64,000 nt of DNA from JACVRW01 sp963819635 (GTDB taxonomy: Bacteria > Actinomycetota > Thermoleophilia > Solirubrobacterales > Thermoleophilaceae), in NCBI GenBank assembly GCA_963819635.1, contig CAWFWX010000005.1, positions 806,001-870,000 on the forward strand, read 5' to 3'. Made by a program: the position numbers and the translations under genes. The notes under the pieces were generated by a model that saw only the letters and a list, made by a program, of their open reading frames with translations, did not search any database and was not told the DNA's origin. Positions 1 through 8,272 of this stretch are shown piece by piece (the first letter of the stretch is position 1; each line of letters starts with the position of its first letter).

Positions 1-41
1 TCCGCGCCGGCAAGAGCTACCTCGCCAAGGCGAGGCGGTGA
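1..41 (+). CDS. C-terminal tail of a secreted CSLREA/beta-helix paralog (partial)
   Basis: Only the last 12 codons and the TGA are inside the window. They read RAGKSYLAKARR, which is nearly the same as the last residues of the next gene (RAGKSYLARARR at 2329-2365). The truncated gene is therefore a tandem paralog of its downstream neighbour. Its stop overlaps the neighbour's GTG start as GTGA (38-41), so the two are probably translated together. Nothing can be said about the rest of the protein. Confidence 0.7.
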   Translation, partial: RAGKSYLAKARR

Positions 42-2368
42 GGCGCGGAGCACTGGGCGCGGTCGCGGCGGCGGCGGCGCTGCTCGCCCTGCCCGGCGCG
101 GCAAACGCCGCCACGTTCAACGTCGTCTCCAACGCCGACCTGCCTGACGGCTCGCTGGGCGACGGCCAATGTAACTCCATCGGGAACGTGCCCGGGCCCT
201 GCACGCTCCGTGCGGCCGTGATGCAAGCGAACGCGCTTGGGGGCGCGGACATCATCAACGTGCGCGCCGACGCTTACCTGCTCACCCGTCCGCCCGATGC
301 CACGCCGGACGACGCCGCGGACGGTGACCTCGACATCACCGAGGACGTGACGATCACGGGCGCGGGCGCCTCCATCACCACGGTCAGCGCAGGTGGCGAC
401 AACGGCATCGGCGACCGCGTGTTCGACCTGCTCTTTGCTACCAACTCGACGGTCACCATCTCGGGCCTCACCATCACCGGCGGGCGGTCGACTGGCGACG
501 GCGGCGGCATCCGAGCCGATCGCAACCTCACGCTGCTCGACTCGGTGGTGACCGACAACAAAGCCGGCTCCTCGAGCGAGGGCGGCGGCGTCGTCGAGGA
601 TGGCGGCCGCGGTATCACGGTGACGATCCGCAACAGCACCATCAACAACAACGAGGCCGGGTTCGGCGGCGGCGTATCGGAAAACGGCGGCGGCAACGTC
701 GAGATCTTCGACTCGCGGATCGTCTCGAACCGCGCGGCTGGGGATTCCCAGTCGTACGGCGGCGGGGTCCTCGAGGACGGCGGTGGCCTGGTGACGATCG
801 ACCGCAGCGACATCAGCGGCAACGTCGTCGAGGGATATCTGGGCGGAGGTGTCGCGGAGAACGGCGGAGGGGTTCCACCAAACCCGACTGCCGTGACGAT
901 CACGAACTCGCTGATCAGCGGCAACCGTGTGACCGATCCGGCGCTTGACGGGACCTATGCGAGGGGCGGCGGTATCGGCGAGGACGGCGGCGCCGGAGTG
1001 TCGGTGGTCAACACCACGATCATCGGCAACACGGTTCAGGGCGCGACCGGCGAGCCGGCGAACGGCGGCGGGATCGCCGAGACCGGCGGTGGCGGCGTGT
1101 CGACGCTCAACACGACGCTCACGGACAACACCGCCGACGGAAGCGGGGGCAACATCTTCAACGACGGTGGCGAAGCGGTCACCGTTCAGAACTCGATCGT
1201 CTCGGGCGGCAACGCCGAAAACTGCGTCTCACTTTCTCCGAGCAGCCCGATCACCTCGCAGGGTCACAACATCGACAGCGGCGTCACCTGCGGGTTCACG
1301 GCGGCCGGCGATAAGAGCAACACCGACCCCGTGCTCGGTCTGCTCGCGGACAACGGCGGGCCGACGCGCACGCGCGCGCTGCTTTTCGGCAGTCCCGCGA
1401 TCGATGCGGCTGAGAACTCCGTCTGCCCGCCCACGGATCAGCGCGGTGTCGCGCGTCCGCAGCTCACGGCGTGCGACATCGGCGCGTTCGAGTTCTCCCC
1501 GGACACGACTCCACCCGATACCGCGATCGTCAGCGGCCCGACCGGCCTTGTCAGCGGACGCACGGCGACCTTCACGTTCTCCTCGCCCGAGCCTGGCGTG
1601 ACGTTCGAGTGCAGCATCGACGGTGAGGCGTTCTCCGCCTGCACTTCGCCTTTCACGACGCGGCGGCTGCGCGGTGGTCCTCACACCTTCCAGGTCCGGG
1701 CGCGGGATGCCGCCGGGAACGTCGACCCGACGCCGGCGACCTTCGACTTCCGGATCGCGATGCGACTGTCCGACCTCGCCGACCCGGTGCTCGGCCGGCT
1801 CGTGAACGTCGAGCCGATTGGGAACGTCCGCTGGGCTCCAGGTAGGGCGACCGTTCGGGGCGGCGCGACCGCGAGCCAGAAGGGGGTCCGGTTCAGGCCG
1901 CTCCGCGAGGCGCGCCAGATCCCGGTCGGCTCCTTCCTCGACACCAAGCGCGGGAGCGTGAATCTTGAGAGCGCGCGGAACCGGCGCGGCGCTCGCCAGC
2001 TCGGGCGGTTCTCGACGGGGATCTTCCAGGTCCTCCAGTCGAGGAGGACCAGCGCGCGCGGTCTGACCGAGCTGGGCCTGAAGGGCTCGAGCTTCCGCCG
2101 CTGCGGCGCGCGCGGCAGCTCGGCGTCGGCGGCTGGGTTGTCGCGCCGCACGGTCCGGCGGTTGCGCTCGAACGCGCGCGGTCGCTTCCGGGCGAGCGGC
2201 CGCAACAGCTCGGCGACGGTGCGCGGCACGGTCTGGGAGGTGGCGGACCGCTGCGACGGGACGCTCACCAAGGTCACGCGCGGCCGGGTTGCCGTGCGCG
2301 ACTTCCGGCTCAGGCAGACGGTCATCGTCCGCGCCGGCAAGAGCTACCTCGCGCGCGCCCGCCGCTAG
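38..2368 (+). CDS. secreted CSLREA / choice-of-anchor Q beta-helix protein
   Basis: A 776-residue exported protein of unknown function, probably at the cell surface. Residues 1-24 form a signal peptide ending in ANA. A CSLREA-type segment (CTLRAAVMQANA) lies near residue 65. Residues about 90-400 are Asn/Gly/Thr-rich parallel beta-helix sequence carrying seven glycine cassettes of the form GGGVxENGGG. The choice-of-anchor Q signature (DNGGPTRTRALL, GSPAIDAA, DIGAFEF) lies near 437-490. An Ig-like module with FECSIDGxxFxxC follows near 500-575, and a basic, Arg-rich tail ends the protein. The GTG start at 38 is chosen because it begins the signal peptide and overlaps the stop of the preceding paralog. 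Ligand and partner are unknown. Adhesion or polysaccharide binding is inferred from the fold only. Confidence 0.85.
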   Translation: MRRGALGAVAAAAALLALPGAANAATFNVVSNADLPDGSLGDGQCNSIGNVPGPCTLRAAVMQANALGGADIINVRADAYLLTRPPDATPDDAADGDLDITEDVTITGAGASITTVSAGGDNGIGDRVFDLLFATNSTVTISGLTITGGRSTGDGGGIRADRNLTLLDSVVTDNKAGSSSEGGGVVEDGGRGITVTIRNSTINNNEAGFGGGVSENGGGNVEIFDSRIVSNRAAGDSQSYGGGVLEDGGGLVTIDRSDISGNVVEGYLGGGVAENGGGVPPNPTAVTITNSLISGNRVTDPALDGTYARGGGIGEDGGAGVSVVNTTIIGNTVQGATGEPANGGGIAETGGGGVSTLNTTLTDNTADGSGGNIFNDGGEAVTVQNSIVSGGNAENCVSLSPSSPITSQGHNIDSGVTCGFTAAGDKSNTDPVLGLLADNGGPTRTRALLFGSPAIDAAENSVCPPTDQRGVARPQLTACDIGAFEFSPDTTPPDTAIVSGPTGLVSGRTATFTFSSPEPGVTFECSIDGEAFSACTSPFTTRRLRGGPHTFQVRARDAAGNVDPTPATFDFRIAMRLSDLADPVLGRLVNVEPIGNVRWAPGRATVRGGATASQKGVRFRPLREARQIPVGSFLDTKRGSVNLESARNRRGARQLGRFSTGIFQVLQSRRTSARGLTELGLKGSSFRRCGARGSSASAAGLSRRTVRRLRSNARGRFRASGRNSSATVRGTVWEVADRCDGTLTKVTRGRVAVRDFRLRQTVIVRAGKSYLARARR

Positions 2369-2408
2369 CGGCGCATCGCGCGCGGGGGCGGGGATACGAT
2401 CAGCCGCG

Positions 2409-4970
2409 ATGCGGCCCGGGGTACCGCTCCTTGCTCTGCTCGCGCTCGTGCTCGCCGGTTCGGTGGCGCAGGCGCACGATCATGGCGGCCGCGCGGCCGA
2501 CCATTCGGGGCTCGACGTCCGGATCGCGGCCATGGGCGCCCCGCCGCAGTCGCCGCCGGCGCGGTCGCTCGCCTCGGCAACCGGTGAGGACAGGCGCTAC
2601 GCCCTGGCCAACGGCTGTTACGCGCTGCGCTCGCAGTCGGGCTTCGTCGCGAAGGCGCCCGCTGGATACGACGCCTCCGCCGGATCCGTTGGCGCCGCCG
2701 AAGCGTTCCGCATGCAGGCCACGGCGCTGGGCAGCTACCTGTTCTACGGGCGCGACCGCGACTTCATGGCAGCGGGCGCGCTGAACACGGTCGCGCCGGC
2801 GAGCGGGGCGAGCCCGGCCGCGGACTGGCGCGTGGACGCCAACCCCGACGGCAGCTTCGCGATCACGCTGCCGTCGGCGGGCAAGGCGCTCGGCATCGCG
2901 GCCGGCCGCCTCGTGCTGGTCGAGCCGCCGGCCGCCGGAGCTTTCACGTTCGAGCCTCAGCAGGGCTGCGCGGTGTACCCGGAGGTCGACACGAGCGCCA
3001 CCGGCACGCCCTTCACGAGCGCGACCGGCTGGGGCCAGGTCAAGGGGATGATCGACCTCCACCTGCACATGACCGCCTTCGAGTTCCTGGGCGGGCGGGC
3101 TCACTGCGGCCGTCCCTGGCATCCCTACGGCGCGCCCTACGCGCTCGTGGACTGCCCCGACCACCAGGTCGGAAACGGTTGCGGCGCCGTCCTCGAGAAC
3201 GCGCTCTACGGCAACCCGGTCCGCTGCCACGACCCGGTCGGCTGGCCCACCTTCAAGGAGTGGCCGCACCGCGATTCGCTCACCCACGAGCAGACCTACT
3301 ACAAGTGGGTCGAGCGCGCCTACATGGGCGGGCTGCGGGTGTTCGTGAACCTGTTCGTCGAGAACAGGGCGCTCTGCGAGCTCTACCCCCTCAAGCAGAA
3401 CAACTGCGACGAGATGACATCGGTCCGCCTCCAGAACCGCGACCTCAACGCGATCCAGGAGTACATCGACGCTCAGAACGGCGGCCCCGGCCGCGGCTGG
3501 TTCCGGATCGTGACAACGCCCTTCCAGGCCCGGCGTGTCATCGCCGACGGGAAGCTCGCGGTGGTCAAGGGCATCGAGGTCTCTGAGCCGTTCGGGTGCC
3601 GCATCAACAACGACCAGCCGCAGTGCGACAGGGCGCAGATCGACCGCGAGCTCGACGAGGTGCATGGCTTCGGCGTGCGCCAGATGGAGCTCATCAACAA
3701 GTTCGACAACGCGCTCGGCGGCGTCGCCGGCGACAGCGGCAGCACCGGCCTCGTCGTGAACGGCGGCAACCGGCTGTCGACCGGGAAGTTCTGGCAGATG
3801 CAGGCCTGCGACGGGCCGCCCGACGAGCACGACAAGCAGCAGCCCGGCGTGTACGACCACGACGAGAACGACCTGCTCTCGAACCTCATCGAGCAGTTCC
3901 TGCCGCTCGGCGCCGCGCCGGTCTACCCGAAGGACTCGAACTGCAACGCGATGGGTCTCACGTCGCTCGGCGAGCACGCGGTTCGCCGCCTGATGGAGAA
4001 GAAGATGATCATCGACCCGGACCACCTGAGCGTGCGGGCTCGCAGGTCGGTGATGTCCCTGCTCGAGGCCGACAACTACTCGGGAGCGGTCTCGAGCCAC
4101 AGCTGGAGCACCGCCGACGTGATCCCGCGCATCTACCGGCTCGGCGGCGTGGTCACCCCGATGAAGGAGGCGGCGCCGGACTGGATCAACACGTGGAAGA
4201 CGACGAAGGCTCAGCGCGACCGCCGGTTCTACTTCGGCTTCGGCTACGGCTCGGACCAGAACGGACTCTCCTCGCAGCCCGGGCCGCGCACCGCTCCCAA
4301 TCCGGTCGAGTACCCGTTCAAGTCGTTCGACGGCAACGTGACCTTCCAGCGCCAGCGGAGCGGGTCGCGCGAGTTCGACTTCACGAAGGACGGCGTCGCG
4401 CACTACGGGCTGTTCCCGGACTGGTGGGAGGACATCAGGCGCGCGGGCGGGGCGGCCGCCGTCAGGGACATGGCGCGCGGAGCCGAGGCGTACCTCCAGG
4501 CCTGGGAGCGGGTCGAGGGCATCGGCTTCGGCTGCAAGTCCGGCAAGCAGCGGGCCACGCGCGGCGGGCTGGGCCGCATCCGTCTCGGCGCGGACGCGGG
4601 CCGGTTGCTGCGACGCGCGGGCCAGCCGCGCGTGCGAGGCAACCGGGCCTGGTCATGGTGCGTGCGCGGGAAGAAGAACCGCGGCAGGAGAATCGCGGCC
4701 GCCCTGACGCCCGAGGGAGAGGTGGCCCTGGTCGGTTCCACCGCGAAGGGCAGCGAGGCCCGAAGAATCCGAGTCGGCGACGCAGCGAGCCGCCTCGACG
4801 GTGTGGCTCGGCGAATCGGCACGGGCCTGTTCGCTCGCCGAGCGGGCGACGCGCGCTTCGTCTTCGGTGTGCGCGAAGGTCGCGTGCGCTTCGTGGCGGT
4901 GGCCGCGGGCCCCGCGGCGAAGAACCGCGGGACCCTGCGTCACCACCTGAGGCTCGCGCACCTGCTCTGA
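2409..4970 (+). CDS. secreted M19-like (membrane dipeptidase-type) metallohydrolase
   Basis: An 853-residue exported protein. The ATG at 2409 gives a signal peptide (LLALLALVLAGSVAQA); the frame is open upstream but upstream sequence lacks a leader. The N-terminal part (about 25-210) is a beta-rich region of no recognised family. The catalytic part begins with IDLHLHM near residue 215, where the two His resemble the metal ligands of the amidohydrolase fold. It continues with DPDHLS near 536-540 and SSHSWS near 562-567, the segments that carry metal ligands in M19 dipeptidases. The domain is longer than classical renal-dipeptidase homologues and has many Cys pairs, as expected for an extracellular protein. 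The last about 130 residues are basic and unassigned. The substrate is unknown; a dipeptide or N-acyl amino acid is the family expectation. Confidence 0.7.
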   Translation: MRPGVPLLALLALVLAGSVAQAHDHGGRAADHSGLDVRIAAMGAPPQSPPARSLASATGEDRRYALANGCYALRSQSGFVAKAPAGYDASAGSVGAAEAFRMQATALGSYLFYGRDRDFMAAGALNTVAPASGASPAADWRVDANPDGSFAITLPSAGKALGIAAGRLVLVEPPAAGAFTFEPQQGCAVYPEVDTSATGTPFTSATGWGQVKGMIDLHLHMTAFEFLGGRAHCGRPWHPYGAPYALVDCPDHQVGNGCGAVLENALYGNPVRCHDPVGWPTFKEWPHRDSLTHEQTYYKWVERAYMGGLRVFVNLFVENRALCELYPLKQNNCDEMTSVRLQNRDLNAIQEYIDAQNGGPGRGWFRIVTTPFQARRVIADGKLAVVKGIEVSEPFGCRINNDQPQCDRAQIDRELDEVHGFGVRQMELINKFDNALGGVAGDSGSTGLVVNGGNRLSTGKFWQMQACDGPPDEHDKQQPGVYDHDENDLLSNLIEQFLPLGAAPVYPKDSNCNAMGLTSLGEHAVRRLMEKKMIIDPDHLSVRARRSVMSLLEADNYSGAVSSHSWSTADVIPRIYRLGGVVTPMKEAAPDWINTWKTTKAQRDRRFYFGFGYGSDQNGLSSQPGPRTAPNPVEYPFKSFDGNVTFQRQRSGSREFDFTKDGVAHYGLFPDWWEDIRRAGGAAAVRDMARGAEAYLQAWERVEGIGFGCKSGKQRATRGGLGRIRLGADAGRLLRRAGQPRVRGNRAWSWCVRGKKNRGRRIAAALTPEGEVALVGSTAKGSEARRIRVGDAASRLDGVARRIGTGLFARRAGDARFVFGVREGRVRFVAVAAGPAAKNRGTLRHHLRLAHLL

Positions 4971-4971
4971 G

Positions 4972-5214
4972 TCAACGGCCGAGCTCGTAGCGCTGGCCGT
5001 GCGGGTGGATGTAGCGCGGGCCGACGTCCTGCGTGGCCGGGGCGGTTACCGGCGCGGCGGTGCTTGTGCCGGCGCTGTCCTCGCTTGCGAGGATCACGAC
5101 GGCCACGCTCAGGCCGATGACCGCGATCAGCGCGACGACCAGCAGCGCGCGCAGGTTTCGGTAGTGCGAACGGAGCACGACCGCTGGGTGTTGGGTGGGG
5201 AGTGTTTGGGACAT
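4972..5214 (-). CDS. small single-pass membrane protein
   Basis: An 80-residue protein that starts MSQTLPTQHP. A short basic N-terminus precedes one hydrophobic helix (ALLVVALIAVIGLSVAVVIL, about residues 30-49) and an Ala/Thr/Pro-rich outer tail ending HPHGQRYELGR. I do not recognise a family. It is convergent with the M19-like gene (1-base gap) and divergent from the BTAD regulator, with a 125-bp shared promoter region that contains 11-bp direct repeats. It may therefore be a target of that regulator (inference). Confidence 0.6.
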   Translation of the reverse strand: MSQTLPTQHPAVVLRSHYRNLRALLVVALIAVIGLSVAVVILASEDSAGTSTAAPVTAPATQDVGPRYIHPHGQRYELGR

Positions 5215-5254
5215 GGGGCGATCGTGCCGGGTGGCGGTTGCCGCTCGGCGACGC

Positions 5255-5276
5255 CGCTGTGACAGCGCTGTGACAG
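5255..5276. promoter_or_regulatory. tandem 11-bp direct repeats, candidate SARP/BTAD operator
   Basis: The unit CGCTGTGACAG occurs twice back to back (5255-5265, 5266-5276), in the divergent region between the BTAD regulator and the small membrane protein. SARP/AfsR-family regulators bind direct repeats with a period of about 11 bp, one helical turn, so the spacing fits the adjacent gene. Each unit also has dyad character (CGCTGT-G-ACAGCG). Binding is inferred. Confidence 0.5.
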
Positions 5277-5280
5277 CGGC

Positions 5281-5309
5281 TTGGACGGCGTGCCGGGCTG
5301 CGGTACGTT
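5281..5309 (+). promoter_or_regulatory. possible sigma-70-type promoter for the BTAD regulator
   Basis: TTGGAC (5281-5286) and TACGTT (5304-5309) are separated by 17 bp and lie about 30 bp upstream of the ATG at 5340. The -35 box begins 4 bp after the 11-bp repeats, a geometry suited to autoregulation. Both boxes match the consensus only partly. Confidence 0.3.
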
Positions 5310-5339
5310 GGATCCGACCGGCCCCGGCCCCTGGCTCAT

Positions 5340-8272
5340 ATGGAGTTCCGAATCCTCGGTCCGCTGGAGGCCCTCGACGAGGGCCGCGACGTGGCGCCCG
5401 CGGGAAGCAAGCGACGGGCGCTGCTGGCGCTGCTGCTCTTGCACCCCAACGAGACGCTGCCGATCGAGCGGCTGATCGACGAGCTCTGGGGGGAGTCGCC
5501 GCCGGCGACGGCGGCCAGGACGCTGCAGGCACACGTCTCACGGCTGCGGCGCGCGCTCGGCACTGGTGGCGGCAACGGCGCGGATGGCGTGATCGTCACG
5601 CGCCAGCACGGCTACGAGTTGACGCTCGATCCGGAGCGGCTCGACGCCCACCGCTTCGAGCGGCTGGTGGGTGAAGGCAGGCGCGAGCTGGCAGCAGGCC
5701 GGCCGGAGCGCGCCGTCACGGCGTTCGAGTCGGCGCTCTCGCTCTGGCGGGGAGCCCCGCTCGCCGACCTCGCAGGCGAGGCGTTCGTCAAGCTCGAGGT
5801 CGGCCGCCTGGAGGATCTGCGAGTGGCGGCGCTCGAAGATCTGACGGATGCCAAGCTGGCGCTCGGCAAGCACGCGGAGCTGGTCGGTCAGCTCGAGGCG
5901 CTGATCGGCGAGCACCCCTACCGCGAGCGCCTCCGAGGGCAGCTGATGCTCGCCCTCTACCGCTGCGAGCGCCAGGCCGAGGCGCTCCAGGCCTACCAGG
6001 ACGCGCGGAGGACGCTGGTCGAGGAGCTCGGGATCGAGCCGGGAGAGCATCTGCGGGAGCTGGAGCGGGCGATCCTGGCGCAGGATCCAGCGCTTGCGGT
6101 CCCTGCGATCGCGGTGGCCGAGCCCGCGGCGAGCCGGCTGCCGGTCCCGTCGACGTCGACTCTCGGTCGCGACGAGGATCGGGAGGCCGTCGCGCAGCTG
6201 CTCCGCCGCCCCGACGTCCGGCTCGTCACGCTCGTCGGGCCCGGGCGGCGTGGGCAAGACGCGGCTCGCGCTGGAGGTGGCGCGCGAGTTGGAGCTGGAC
6301 GCTCCGGGACGGCGCGTGGTTCGTCTCGCTCGCCGCGACGGCGAACGCCGACCATGTGCCGAGCGCGCTGGCGCAGGCGCTGGGCGTCACGCCTCAGCCG
6401 GGCGAGACGCCCGAGGGGGCGGTCCGGCGCTTCCTCGGTCCGAAGGAGGGTCTGCTGCTGCTCGACAACCTCGAGCATCTGCTTCCGGCGACGCCGCCGA
6501 TCGCCGATCTGCTGGGCTCCGCGCCGGCGCTGACCGTGATGGCGACGAGCAGGCAGGCCCTGCAGCTCCAAGCGGAGCACCGCTACAACGTCGAGCCGCT
6601 CGCGGAGGCCGCCGCTGGGGCCCTGTTCGTCGAGCGGGCGCGCAGCCACGATCGCGACTTCGAGCTGACCGAGCAGAACGCCCGGGCAATCGCCGAGATC
6701 TGCCGCCGGCTCGACGGGCTGCCGCTCGCGATCGAGCTCGCGGCGGCGCGCACCGCGCTGCTCGGCGTCGACGAGCTGAACGCGCGCCTCGCCTCCGCGC
6801 TGGACACGCTCGGCGCCGGTCCGCGCGACGCCCCGTCGCGCCAGCGAACCCTGAGGGCGACCATCGACTGGAGCCACCGCCTGCTGGACGACCGGGAGGC
6901 CGAGGTTTTCGCTCGCTTCGCCGTGTTCGCCGGCGGCGCGACCACCGACGCGGCCGAGGCCGTCACGGGCGCCGGCCTCGACGTGCTGCAGGGGCTGGTC
7001 GACAAGCAGCTGATCCGCCGCCGCCCTGGCCCCGGCCCAGAGCCGCGGCTGATGATGCTCGAGACGGTCCGCGAGTACGCCCGCGAGCTGCTCGACGCCG
7101 CTCCGGCCGCGGCCGAGGTGCGTGCACGGCATTGCGCGCACTATGTCGCGCTGGCGAGGCGCGCCGAGCCCGAGTTCCGCACCCGCGGAGAGGCGGACTG
7201 GCTGCCCCGGCTCGACGCCGAGGTACCCAACTTCCGCGCTGCGGTCGAGTGGGCCCTCGACGACGGAGACCCTGTCGAAGCGCTCCGAATCGTCGGCCTG
7301 CTCGGCGAGTTCTGGGCGGTTCGCATGCGCCCCGTCGAGGGACTCGGATGGATCCGCGCGGCGCTCGAAGCCGCCGGCGACAGCGCTCCCATCCGCGATC
7401 GTGCCCGGGCGCTCAGGGCGCAGGTCAACCTGGACCTGAGGGCGGGGGCCATCTACGACTGGCAGGGATCGATGGAGAAAGGACGGGCGACGGCCGAGAA
7501 CGCGCTCGCCGCCTCACGGGAGGCCCGCGATCCCATCGGCGTCGCCGAAGCCCTCCTGGGGCTCGGGGCATACGACCTCCGCGACCCGCGCCCTCAGCAG
7601 CGCCGGATCGCGCTGGCGAACGAGGCCCTGGCCCTGGCCCGTGAAGCCGGCGACGAGCGAATGGAGGCCTTCGCGCTCAAGGAGATAGCGCTGTCCCTGC
7701 CGCCGGAGAAAGCCACGGCCGAACGCGAGGACGCGCTTGCGATGCTGAGCAAGATCGGCAGCGTGCGAGACATAGTCATGCTGTATTCCGACTCGGCCTA
7801 TAAGGCGCTCGAGTACGGCCGTACGGAGCTCGCGGAGAGGCTGCTCGGTCGCGCTGTCCCGCTGGCCCGCGAGCTCGGCGACATCGGCATACTCGCCTTC
7901 ACGAGCGGAAACGTGGGAGTCACGGCACTCTTCGCGGGCGATTTCGACACGGCGCGCGCCGCCTTCGAAGAGCAGCTCCAGCTCAGCCGCGAGCAGGTCT
8001 TGTGGGTAGCGGCTGAGGGCATCGCGGGCATTGCCGCGATTACGGCGGACCGTGGCGACCCGGAGCTCGCGGCCCTCCTCCTGGGTGCGGCGAGCGCAAC
8101 CGGGCCATGGGACGGTGACGCCCACATCGATGCCGTGATGGAGAGCAGATTCTTCGGGCCCGCACGCGAGCAGCTGGGCACCCAACGCTGGAACGAGGGC
8201 ATGGCCGAGGGTGCGAAGATGAGCTTCGAGGAGGCGATCGACTTCGCGCTCAGCTCGAGCGCGAGCCTCTGA
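5340..8272 (+). CDS. AfsR-like BTAD / NB-ARC / TPR transcriptional regulator (two frameshifts)
   Basis: A large SARP-type regulator, about 976 residues once two single-base insertions are removed. The N-terminal winged-helix domain (MEFRILGPLEAL, residues 1-95) and the BTAD domain (about 100-245) are in the first frame. The ATPase P-loop GPGGVGKT begins where one extra C near 6240 shifts the frame. One extra base near 6307 shifts it again, after which the ATPase (LLLLDNLEHLL, GLPLAIELAAARTA) and TPR-like repeats run to the stop at 8272. No in-frame stop occurs within 60 codons of either break and the conserved sequence resumes exactly, so error or a very recent lesion is likely. If the breaks are real, only a BTAD-only protein ending at 6533 would be made. 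It overlaps the convergent PolX gene by 23 bp. Confidence 0.8.

Noticed and set aside
580..1175. Regular repeats that could suggest a CRISPR or satellite array
   Set aside because: The repeats are degenerate, in frame with a beta-helix protein, and spacing varies.
2400..4403. Long open frame antisense to the M19-like gene
   Set aside because: It has no recognisable motif, is Arg/Val/Leu-biased as high-GC antisense frames are, and the plus strand encodes a clear exported hydrolase.
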